Shown here: one piece after another, positions 8,132-15,267 of the stretch
Position numbering within the stretch: the stretch's first letter is position 1
Layout: every line of letters starts with the position of its first letter
Source: a virus
Strand: one strand, 5' to 3'
IMG/VR virus record: IMGVR_UViG_3300025669_000073
Span: 1-42,632 of that record
Length of the DNA stretch: 42,632 nt
Translations under genes and position numbers: made by a program
Notes under the pieces: generated by a model
Told to the model about the DNA's origin: nothing
The model's input: the letters and a program-made list of their open reading frames with translations, nothing else
Database searches by the model: none

Positions 8132-10963
8132 CTATACGGCGACTTCGACGTTGTAGCTTCCGCCGGCCGGGAGCGTGGTAGGCACCCACACCCGGGTCTC
8201 GACGTCGAAGGCGCCGAGACCGGCGTCAACCTCCGGGCCCAAGACTCCGGCGTCGATAGCGGCATGGGTCACGCCCAGGACGTCCCATCCCAGGAACACC
8301 CCATCGCCGGTGATGAGGTCGATGTTATTGCCGCCCGGGGAAGCACACTCGAATCGAGTGATGCTGGCAAACGCCGCGTCGGTGTAGACCGTGCCGTTGA
8401 TCGTCGCGCCTACTTCGGCAATGACGTTGCCCGCCGCATCGGTGCCGGTGACGGTGAAGGCAAGTCCCACATCGGTGGCGATGACTCCGACCGTTCTTGC
8501 GGGCCACGGCATACCAGCGGCCACACCGCCGACGAGACCGAACCCGGCATTCTCGTCAATGGCGCCACCGGGGGCAGTCCACTGCGCGTGCAGTTCGTCG
8601 CCCGCGTTTAGGAAGCCGACGAAGCGCTGCGAACGCTTCATCTCCGTTACCGAAGCCGCGATGAGAGCGGAGAGGCCAGGGTGCTGGAGACGCACGCCGG
8701 TCGCATCGACCGCAACGCCGGTGCAGTCGAGCACGCCGTCGAGCGTCACGTCGGTGAGACCCACGTTGGGGCACAGCGCGAGTTCCGCGATGATGGCGTC
8801 GTCGGCGTTTCCGTTCTCCAGTTCGCAGTTTTCGGCCGAGAAGTCACCGCCGCCCGGGACGAACATTGCTGCGGCCCGGTTGCCCGAAAGACTGCCGCCG
8901 CGAATCGAGAACGCGCCGGCCGACATCGTGATGATGTCGGTGTTGCCCGTGTGCTCGAACTCGACGTTGTCGATGGTGATACTCCCGCCCGCGAGCAGGA
9001 ACGGGGTTCCCGTGAGCGCGCCGCCCGTAGCCAGCATCCTGGAGAGACCGGTGTACGCGATGTTGACCCCGCCGTTTGTGTCGGCCTGGAAGACCGGGGC
9101 GGTATTCCAGAAGACGTCCAAGAGGGTGACGTAGGCGGCATTGTCCGACGTGACGTTTCCGGCGTAGGCGGCCGTGTAGGAGACGACAGCGCCATTGTCT
9201 GCGACGAGCCCGCCTTCGAGATCCCCGCCCTGAGCGGTCAGGGTGTTCGCTCCCGCCGCACCGTCCACCGTGACGAGGCCGGCGACGTCGGTATTTACGA
9301 GTCGCACCTGGGCGCCGTTTCCGTCCACGTCGAGCGTGGAAAGGAAGTTGCAACCCTCCAGGTCGCACTGGGCGGTGCCGCTGTAGGTCGCCGCGCCTGT
9401 GACGGAGGTACCCGCGAGACGGGTGATGTTGGCTCCGCCCGACAGGATGAGAGCGCCAGCGATACTGCCGATATGGTTATGCACGCCCGCGCCGCCCGTG
9501 CTGGTGAGCGTCGAACTGGCGGTGAGCATGAATCCGCTCATGGCGCCCGTGCTCGACAGGGTGATTGCGCCGACAACGCTCAGGTTGTCATAGAGAAGGT
9601 CGCGCGCCGCGGTGACGTCCAGTGTGCCGTTGATCGTCACGTCGCGAAGCATGGCATTGTGGCCCGAGTCCACGTTGCCGGTGATTGCCGCGCCTTCCAT
9701 GTAGAGAACGTCCGTGATCGTGATAGCGCCCACGATGGTCACGCCTCGAGCGAACACATTGAGCGTCTTCGAGAACGCCACCGCTTCGGTGTAGGTGCCG
9801 GCGGCGATGAACAGCGAGTTTCCCGCCGCTGCCAGGGTGATCGCCGCGGAGATCGTCGCCAGCGGCTTGTTGATCGCACCGTTGCCCGTGGTGTCCGAAC
9901 CGAGGGTACCGTCCACGTAGACCTTGCCGGTCTCCATGATCGGCATGAGCAACGGGGTAGTCCGCAGGAAGCGCCCGACACCGGCCGGGGCGGCCGTGGG
10001 CGTGATCACTCCGACGTCGTCGGCGGTGGCCGTCGAGGCGGCGGAATAGCGGTACTGGCCCAGCGTCGCGCACAGGATCATCATGTTGTTGTCGAGTTCG
10101 TCGAGGGGCAGCGCCTTCAGGGCGGCAAGGTCTGCCACCGGGGCGTGTACGATCTCTTCGGTCTCGATCAAGATGAGGGAGGGCAACACGTTCGTGAGAA
10201 CGAAGCGGCCCGCGCCGGAGTCGGCCACGGAAGAGTGTCGCCACGTCTGCGTGAAGACGTTGTCGAAGCTGTAGGTGTCGTCCGTGCTCGTCGCGTCCCA
10301 GACGAACTCCCCGTACCAGTCGTCGGTCGATAGCAGGTTGCCATTCGACAGGAGCGCATGGTCGGGCGGATTGACCGTGTCCGCGACGGTGTGCGAGACG
10401 ACGTCGGCGCAGTGAGCTTGGAGGGTGGAGATCAGGTCGTTCACGAGCTTGAGGAGCCCGAAAATGTCCTGAGCGCCGGCCGCCGGGTAGGTGAGCAGGT
10501 TGATCACGTCGGCAGTGAGGTGCGTTACCGCCCCCATCGCGAAGTGCAGAATGACCGCCGCGCGGATCGCATTGAGCTGCGTCCACTCGTCTACGGTCCC
10601 GGCTGCGGCCGTCCAGGTTCCGTCACCGCCGCTCGCCGCGATCGTATTCGTCACGTCTGCTGCGCCGTGAACGGTGCCGACCACGTAGACGCGGTGGTCC
10701 TCGTACTTTTCCGTGAGGTTCTCGATGGCATCCCGCAGCGCTGCGCGGCCGATGCGGCTCTTGCAGCGGTACGTCCGGCCTTCAGCCAGATCGCGCACGT
10801 CGCAAGAGAACATCTCGAACGGGTCCGCGAAGATGTTGCCGGCCATGGTGGACTGACGCCGCCGCATCAGCTTGTACTTGCTCTGAAGCGGATCGGACGC
10901 TTCGGCATGAGTGAGTTCCGCGTCGGAAAGGAAGACGCGGTCGGTCATCGGGATATCGCTCAT
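8132..10963 (-). CDS. Beta-helix head decoration or head-fibre protein (943 aa)
   Basis: The start is ATG at 10963 with GGGAGA upstream. The first about 90 residues (FLSDAELTHAEASDPLQSKYKLMRRRQST) look like a capsid-contact region. Around residues 345-400 comes VYVDGTLGSDTTGNGAINKP, then LATISAAI and FIAAGTYTEAV, the pattern that opens many right-handed parallel beta-helix domains. Hundreds of residues of short Gly/Asn/Thr-rich strand repeats follow to about residue 720. The C-terminus is a compact beta domain ending AGGSYNVEVAV. Beta-helices are typical of trimeric spikes and fibres. Position just after the major capsid gene argues for a head-attached protein over a tail spike. No catalytic residues for a depolymerase are evident. 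Confidence 0.6.
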   Translation of the reverse strand: MSDIPMTDRVFLSDAELTHAEASDPLQSKYKLMRRRQSTMAGNIFADPFEMFSCDVRDLAEGRTYRCKSRIGRAALRDAIENLTEKYEDHRVYVVGTVHGAADVTNTIAASGGDGTWTAAAGTVDEWTQLNAIRAAVILHFAMGAVTHLTADVINLLTYPAAGAQDIFGLLKLVNDLISTLQAHCADVVSHTVADTVNPPDHALLSNGNLLSTDDWYGEFVWDATSTDDTYSFDNVFTQTWRHSSVADSGAGRFVLTNVLPSLILIETEEIVHAPVADLAALKALPLDELDNNMMILCATLGQYRYSAASTATADDVGVITPTAAPAGVGRFLRTTPLLMPIMETGKVYVDGTLGSDTTGNGAINKPLATISAAITLAAAGNSLFIAAGTYTEAVAFSKTLNVFARGVTIVGAITITDVLYMEGAAITGNVDSGHNAMLRDVTINGTLDVTAARDLLYDNLSVVGAITLSSTGAMSGFMLTASSTLTSTGGAGVHNHIGSIAGALILSGGANITRLAGTSVTGAATYSGTAQCDLEGCNFLSTLDVDGNGAQVRLVNTDVAGLVTVDGAAGANTLTAQGGDLEGGLVADNGAVVSYTAAYAGNVTSDNAAYVTLLDVFWNTAPVFQADTNGGVNIAYTGLSRMLATGGALTGTPFLLAGGSITIDNVEFEHTGNTDIITMSAGAFSIRGGSLSGNRAAAMFVPGGGDFSAENCELENGNADDAIIAELALCPNVGLTDVTLDGVLDCTGVAVDATGVRLQHPGLSALIAASVTEMKRSQRFVGFLNAGDELHAQWTAPGGAIDENAGFGLVGGVAAGMPWPARTVGVIATDVGLAFTVTGTDAAGNVIAEVGATINGTVYTDAAFASITRFECASPGGNNIDLITGDGVFLGWDVLGVTHAAIDAGVLGPEVDAGLGAFDVETRVWVPTTLPAGGSYNVEVAV
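8190..8215 (-). repeat. 26-bp exact repeat, copy 2 (encodes GAFDVETRV)
   Basis: Identical to 3674-3699 and read in the same frame, here near the C-terminus of the 943-aa beta-helix protein. The flanking bases differ on both sides. Confidence 0.9.
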
Positions 10964-11012
10964 TGGTATCTCCCTGGGGGCGCCTGGCCCCGACGCGAAT
11001 CATGCGGCCACC

Positions 11013-11036
11013 GGCGGGCGCCCTACGGCGCCCGCC
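11013..11036 (-). terminator. Perfect 10-bp hairpin after the major capsid gene
   Basis: The arms ggcgggcgcc and ggcgcccgcc are fully complementary with a four-base loop, 10 bases after the major capsid stop. Hairpins are often found after capsid genes, where they help give that gene a higher message level. There is no U tract, so partial termination or 3'-end protection after processing are both possible. Confidence 0.65.
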
Positions 11037-11045
11037 TTGACCAGC

Positions 11046-12464
11046 CTAGAGGGACTGCCCGCAGTTCTTCCAGGCCCACAGCTTGCTCGGAGCCTTCAGC
11101 ATGAGGCCGAGCACCGAAACCACCATGAACCGCTGGGCGGTACCGAGACGCGCCAGTTCGATGCGCGCGGCCTTCACGCCGAGTCGCACGGTCTGAAGGA
11201 TCTCGGGGTCGTAGGACACGCCGAACGCCCAGCAGGTACCGGGAATGTCGGCGTTCTCATCGACGATCGTGGTCACGCCGCCGAAGGGGACCGAGACCAT
11301 GAAGCGCGCGGTGCTCGCGGCGCCATTGTTGGAGCTGCGGTAGACCTTGTAGAACCACACGTCCGCGATGGCCGCGTCGTTCATCACCAGGGTGCATTTC
11401 TCGCCGGCCGCGATCGTCTGCTGCGCGCTGGTAAAGGAAGCGGAGATCCCGTTGGGGCCCCACGCCTCGACGACGTAGTAGTACTTGCCCGCGTCCGCGG
11501 CCTGGAAGAGGTTGTCCGCGCCGCCGGCTGCGACCGTGTCGCTGGTGAGCAACGGAGCCGCCGGGGCCGACGCGCCCACGGCGCCCACGGGGCCGCCGCG
11601 GTCGGACTGGAGGAAGTAGCTGGGCTCGTAGGGAACGAACTCGTCGTTCACCTGACTGATCTGTCCGGCCATCGGCATGCCGGACTTGCCGCGCTGGTTG
11701 CCGACTTCGTTCGGCCCGTACCGGCGCTTCGGGATCTCGAGCTGACCGAGGATGCGCTTGGACTTGTTGCTCATCCAGACGGCGTCGAGCATTCCGGCGC
11801 GGTCCATGACGTTCGCAACGCCTTCGTCGAGGCTGTCCTGCGTCAGCGACTCCCCGCGCATATCGGTGATCTGCGTCGGAGCGGCGGCGATCATCTGCGT
11901 CGCGAGGCCGTCGATGGCGAGCGGGCACAGAGCCTCGGAGCCGAAGAAGAGATCCTCTTCGATCTTCGAGAGAAGGTTCAGGGACGCGGCCGTGGTGTTC
12001 GCTGCAAGCGCGTTCGCGCCGGCGCCCGGGAGAATCTTGACGATCCGCGCGACGTCGGTCACCTGATACAGCTCCACGGCGATCTTGAGCTTCGCGTACT
12101 CGCGGCTCCACGACGGGGCCGACTCCACGCTCGGGATGGCGCCTTCAGCGACCCACGCGAGCGTCGGAGTACCGTAGCTGGACTGACGGACGTACTGGTG
12201 GACGGTGTTGTCCACGCCCATCTCCGCCAGCTTCTCCTGGAATCGGATATGGTTGCGCTTGAACAACAGGGACGTGATCGTCCCGTCGAGGGACTCCGGC
12301 ATGACCGGAGCCAGATTGCCCGGAGCGGCGGCCGGATACGGCTGGCCGGCGGTCAGGGACTTCGCCAACTCTTCCGGGTTGTCGATCCCCAGGATGCTGG
12401 GGTCAAGTCCGGCGGCTTCGGGCTGCCCGCCGGCCTGCTGTGCGCTAAGCTGAAACAGACTCAT
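11046..12464 (-). CDS. Major capsid protein, HK97-type fold with Ig/FN3-like insertion (472 aa)
   Basis: The gene follows the protease/scaffold in the conserved head order and is flanked by hairpins. Residues 55-300 contain features of myovirus capsid proteins: N-terminal helix LLFKRNHIRFQEKLAE, the E-loop-like VAEGAIPSVESAP, a long helix NLLSKIEEDLFFGSE and DAVWMSNKSKRILGQLEI. Residues about 300-410 differ: SAPAAPLLTSDTVAAGG, YYYVVEAWGPNGISA, VWFYKVYRSSNNGAA and FGGVTTIVDENADIPG look like an immunoglobulin or fibronectin-III domain, a surface-exposed insertion. The fold resumes at WAFGVSYDPEILQTVRLGVKAARIELARLGTAQRF. ATG at 12464 is preceded by GAAGG. Confidence 0.78.
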   Translation of the reverse strand: MSLFQLSAQQAGGQPEAAGLDPSILGIDNPEELAKSLTAGQPYPAAAPGNLAPVMPESLDGTITSLLFKRNHIRFQEKLAEMGVDNTVHQYVRQSSYGTPTLAWVAEGAIPSVESAPSWSREYAKLKIAVELYQVTDVARIVKILPGAGANALAANTTAASLNLLSKIEEDLFFGSEALCPLAIDGLATQMIAAAPTQITDMRGESLTQDSLDEGVANVMDRAGMLDAVWMSNKSKRILGQLEIPKRRYGPNEVGNQRGKSGMPMAGQISQVNDEFVPYEPSYFLQSDRGGPVGAVGASAPAAPLLTSDTVAAGGADNLFQAADAGKYYYVVEAWGPNGISASFTSAQQTIAAGEKCTLVMNDAAIADVWFYKVYRSSNNGAASTARFMVSVPFGGVTTIVDENADIPGTCWAFGVSYDPEILQTVRLGVKAARIELARLGTAQRFMVVSVLGLMLKAPSKLWAWKNCGQSL

Positions 12465-12479
12465 AGTGCCTTCTCTCCT

Positions 12480-12494
12480 CGCGGCTAGGCCGCG
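12480..12494 (-). other. Short perfect hairpin between scaffold and capsid genes
   Basis: The arms cgcggc and gccgcg pair over 6 bases with a three-base loop, directly after the scaffold stop codon and directly before the purine-rich ribosome site of the capsid gene. It could modulate capsid translation or message stability. Confidence 0.45.
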
Positions 12495-12500
12495 CGCTCG

Positions 12501-13184
12501 CTACTGCCCGTTGGCGTAGCTGCCGACGATGGCGGTGATTTCGGAAGCCTTGACCTGCTGCCCGGCCTGCATCGTGTCGATTCGCTGGAGGCTTTCACCG
12601 ATCCGGTTGCAGGCCATATCGTCGCCGGCATGGCGGGCCGACTGCATCGAACGAGTCAGGGAGGCAACCGCGGCGCTCTTCGACAGGACGTCGCCGGTCC
12701 CCTCTGCGGGGTGCTCGAGCACGGCCGCGGCGTCGGAGCCGGTCACGCCGCGAGGGGCCACGGGGCGCCCCATGGCCTTCAGGAGCGTGGCGACGTTCGC
12801 CTCAAGCTCCGGGGAGACCGCGGCGACCGGGGTCGCGATGGACCCTTCGATGCGCTCCATGCGCGTGTCCATGGCCTTGACGAGTTCGGTGAGCGCCACG
12901 AACACGTCGGCCTTGGCCTCATCGTTGGCCGCCAGCTCGCGAAGCGATGCGTTGGACTCCGCGATGCCGCGGCGCATGCCTTCGAGATCGCCGGGGAGGC
13001 GCTCGGGCGCAGAGCCAACCGACTTGGCGAGCACGTCAACCGAGCCCTCCATGACGCCCAGCGCCTTGCGCATATCACCGACCGCCTCGTTGGAGGTCGT
13101 GGACCCGCCCAGCTCACCGATAAGCTCGGCCTTCTGAGCGTCGGTCAGGGCCTTACCCTGCGTGACCAAGTCTGCGAAACTCAT
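12501..13184 (-). CDS. Nested capsid scaffold protein from an internal start (227 aa)
   Basis: Inside the protease gene, ATG at codon 252 (MSFADLVTQGKALTD) is preceded by GGAGG with 5 bases spacing, as good as any start in the window. It lies just after a very acidic linker (residues about 205-245) that separates the protease domain from a helical C-terminal half. The product would be a free scaffold, rich in helices (SLRELAANDEAKADVFVALTE; LEANVATLLKAMGRP), that guides capsid assembly and is later degraded. Lambda C/Nu3 is the classical precedent of a protease with a nested scaffold. Use of this start is inferred from the ribosome site and domain boundary. Confidence 0.6.
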   Translation of the reverse strand: MSFADLVTQGKALTDAQKAELIGELGGSTTSNEAVGDMRKALGVMEGSVDVLAKSVGSAPERLPGDLEGMRRGIAESNASLRELAANDEAKADVFVALTELVKAMDTRMERIEGSIATPVAAVSPELEANVATLLKAMGRPVAPRGVTGSDAAAVLEHPAEGTGDVLSKSAAVASLTRSMQSARHAGDDMACNRIGESLQRIDTMQAGQQVKASEITAIVGSYANGQ

Positions 13185-13937
13185 CGTTCCCTCCGTTTTC
13201 GAGGCGCCGGCTTGGAGTTCGTCTTTGTCCTCCATGTCGGATTCGCCCTCAATGATTGATCCTTCTTCTTCGTCCGCATCGGTCCCGTCTTCGAGGTCTT
13301 CGTCGTCGTCAGCGTCCGGGTAGTCGTCTATGCCCTTCTTTAGCTTGGCTTTCGCAGCGGTGGCGCACTTGTCGAGGTCCGCCTGGACGCTGCCCATCGC
13401 CTTTTGGAACACCTCCGCCGTCGCCTCGAGGTTCATGGGCGCGGGGTCGAATGCGATGTTTCGGACGATGGCGCGGGCAATGTCTCGCTTGGTTTCGGGG
13501 TCTTTGTAGGCGAAAATGTAGCCCTCGACGCTCATCCCCATCGACCGATCGGCTTCCTGGAGCGCCTTCGCGAGCGCCTCTACTTCATAGGCGACCGGCT
13601 GTTCAAGCCACTCGCCCTCGACGTAGGTGGCTTTGTTGCCGCGGGGAGTCTTCTTGCCGGTCTGTACCAGGGTAGGCTTGGCGACGTAGTCGAGGGGCTC
13701 GTCCCTGCCCTCATCGGGCTTCGGGGTGTGCTTCCAACGGAACAGGCCGTTATCTTTGAACCACGAGAAGTCGAGCCCGGATTGCTTGACGACTTGCCCC
13801 TCTTGGTCCCTCATCTCGGTCGAAGCGAAGCCGCGGAGCATGCGCCGCTTGGGCTTTTCGCCGGCTTTGACGAGTTCGTCCGCCTCGACTGCGAGCAGCT
13901 CGAATGGGAGCGTGAGGGCGAAGGGCGTTTCGGCCAT
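12501..13937 (-). CDS. Prohead maturation protease fused to scaffold (478 aa)
   Basis: This protease cleaves scaffold and capsid N-termini during head maturation. The N-terminal domain has the herpesvirus-assemblin-like pattern of prohead proteases: RGFASTEMRDQEGQVV, a histidine in FRWKHTP (H70), a substrate-site strand GNKATYVEGEWLE, and SMGMSVEGY with a candidate catalytic serine at S136 (or S132). An acidic hinge and a helical scaffold domain to the C-terminus follow. The start ATG 13937 has GGAGG 4 bases upstream. The gene sits between the MuF-like protein and the capsid, as in other tailed phages. Catalytic assignment is by motif; the third residue is not clear. Confidence 0.75.
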   Translation of the reverse strand: MAETPFALTLPFELLAVEADELVKAGEKPKRRMLRGFASTEMRDQEGQVVKQSGLDFSWFKDNGLFRWKHTPKPDEGRDEPLDYVAKPTLVQTGKKTPRGNKATYVEGEWLEQPVAYEVEALAKALQEADRSMGMSVEGYIFAYKDPETKRDIARAIVRNIAFDPAPMNLEATAEVFQKAMGSVQADLDKCATAAKAKLKKGIDDYPDADDDEDLEDGTDADEEEGSIIEGESDMEDKDELQAGASKTEGTMSFADLVTQGKALTDAQKAELIGELGGSTTSNEAVGDMRKALGVMEGSVDVLAKSVGSAPERLPGDLEGMRRGIAESNASLRELAANDEAKADVFVALTELVKAMDTRMERIEGSIATPVAAVSPELEANVATLLKAMGRPVAPRGVTGSDAAAVLEHPAEGTGDVLSKSAAVASLTRSMQSARHAGDDMACNRIGESLQRIDTMQAGQQVKASEITAIVGSYANGQ

Positions 13938-13990
13938 AGATCCTCCGGGGACGTATGGTCGCAGGCTACGGGATGGATCCCACCGAACGC

Positions 13991-14009
13991 AAGGTTACGC
14001 CACAACCTT
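13991..14009 (-). other. Perfect 6-bp stem, 7-base loop hairpin upstream of the protease gene
   Basis: aaggtt and aacctt are complementary in the leader of the protease/scaffold gene, about 55 bases before its start. Together with the next hairpin it occupies most of the 118-bp gap, the longest gap inside the minus-strand gene run. Confidence 0.45.
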
Positions 14010-14033
14010 TCCTTAGCAGTTTCGGGCACCTAT

Positions 14034-14070
14034 GGTGATGGTTGATCGCGCCCGATCAGGACTGATCACC
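14034..14070 (-). terminator. Nested inverted repeat at the end of the MuF-like gene
   Basis: An inner stem of tgatcg/cgatca with a four-base loop is enclosed by a second pair ggtgat/atcacc. The structure spans the stop codon of the MuF-like gene, so it is partly coding. It could attenuate transcription between portal/MuF genes and the highly expressed scaffold-capsid genes. There is no U tract. Confidence 0.45.
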
Positions 14071-15024
14071 GGGCGGCTGTTCCAGGGAGGCTTCGTCCGC
14101 GGTCTCTTCGGACTGCGAAACCATCTCGGCGGGTAGCAGGCTCCATTCATCGTTGAAGGCGAATCCGGCGGGCACCCATCGCGTGCGGCAGTGACAGTTG
14201 GGGTGGACCGTGCTCCACGTCGCTATCCAGTCGCGCCGCTTGCGCCCGACGTTGTCGCCCTTTGCTAGAAGTTCGGACAGCACCCAGATCCGGGGCTTCC
14301 CCTCCGGGTCCAGGAACAATCGCAGGCAGTCGGGGCAAGCGCCCGGGTTCGGCACCCTGGCTACCAGCGAGTCCGCTCCGTGTGTCTCGTACAGCCGGTG
14401 AACAGTGCCGGCGTTGTGTGCTTGCTGAAGCTCGGTACGGGCGACCCGGTCCCAGTCGCGGGCGTGGTCTCCGAGGTTGCGCGCGATGTCCTCTGCAAGT
14501 TGACGGGACGTCTTACGCTCCTCAATGGCCCGAATCGTGCGGTCGCTAATGAACTCTTGCAAGGTCTGGTCGCGAGCGGCGCGCGAGCCCGAGTCCATGA
14601 GCCCGGCCGCAATCTTCTGCCCGCCGCCCTGGACGTGCTGCGCAGTCCGGTGTCGCGCCCATACCGAAGCGCCCCGCTCCGCCTCGGTCATCGGGATCGG
14701 GTCTCTGGCGATGCGAGCGCGCAAGGCGTCGTAGGACAGGGCGTCCACGTCTTCTGGCAGCCACCCGCGGGCCACCTTGGCGGCGGCTTCCTGGACGTGC
14801 AGGCGCAGGAGCGATAGCGCCACGGCGTCGCCCATGGCATCGGCGCTGGCTAGGGCGTCGAGCGCCGTCGCGGAGTCCAGGATCCCGGCGTCCACAAGGC
14901 GCTGAATCTCGGTCGCGGCGGCACCGGTCGCAGGAATCCCGACCGTCTCTACCGCGAACGCAAGGTGGTAGTCCGCGATAAGGCCGTACAGAGCTTGGAG
15001 CATCTCGGGGGTGAGCGGCGTCAC
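14056..15024 (-). CDS. Phage Mu gpF-like minor head protein (322 aa)
   Basis: This minor head protein sits near the portal and takes part in head morphogenesis. The C-terminal half holds the family core: DRVARTELQQAHNAGTVHRLYE, then C230-P-D-C233 and, before the end, H274-PNC-H-C279, a zinc-binding arrangement typical of the Mu F domain. The N-terminal half is helical. I place the start at GTG 15024, because GGAG lies 6 bases upstream; a GTG four codons earlier (15036) is possible but lacks a ribosome site. No C-terminal toxin domain is attached, unlike some MuF proteins. The order portal, MuF, protease is standard. Confidence 0.8.
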   Translation of the reverse strand: MTPLTPEMLQALYGLIADYHLAFAVETVGIPATGAAATEIQRLVDAGILDSATALDALASADAMGDAVALSLLRLHVQEAAAKVARGWLPEDVDALSYDALRARIARDPIPMTEAERGASVWARHRTAQHVQGGGQKIAAGLMDSGSRAARDQTLQEFISDRTIRAIEERKTSRQLAEDIARNLGDHARDWDRVARTELQQAHNAGTVHRLYETHGADSLVARVPNPGACPDCLRLFLDPEGKPRIWVLSELLAKGDNVGRKRRDWIATWSTVHPNCHCRTRWVPAGFAFNDEWSLLPAEMVSQSEETADEASLEQPPGDQS

Positions 15025-15069
15025 TTGCTTCTCCACAACATAACGAGGGCCGCCAGGAAGGCCCCCGCG

Positions 15070-15267
15070 CTACACAGTAGCGCTACCGGCGTCAGGTCGA
15101 TCAAGAGGTTCCGCCGGGGCGGGCAAGCCAAGCTCGCGATGTAGTCGCGCCTGAAGTCGCGCGAGCATGGCGCGGTACGCAACGGACAGTCGCGCATTCG
15201 ACTCCGCTAGTGACCGCGCTTCCCATTCGGCCGGCTCATCGTGGCTAGTCGTCTTCGGGCTTGCCAT
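15070..15267 (-). CDS. Small helical protein between portal and MuF (65 aa)
   Basis: The gene begins inside the 3' end of the portal gene, at ATG 15267 with GAGGTG upstream; an ATG four codons earlier overlaps that ribosome site and is less likely. The protein is mostly one predicted helix (EARSLAESNARLSVAYRAML and onward, rich in Ala, Leu, Arg) with a Pro-rich end. Size and place suggest an accessory head or scaffold-like peptide. The family is not recognised. Confidence 0.5.
   Translation of the reverse strand: MASPKTTSHDEPAEWEARSLAESNARLSVAYRAMLARLQARLHRELGLPAPAEPLDRPDAGSATV

Noticed and set aside
8681-10333. Plus-strand open frame of 550 codons opposite the beta-helix gene
   Set aside because: A shadow of the 943-aa gene: composition dominated by Arg, Gly, Val and no recognisable fold.
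10911-12488. Plus-strand open frame of 525 codons opposite the capsid gene
   Set aside because: It covers the well-supported capsid gene on the other strand and has no ribosome site or domain.
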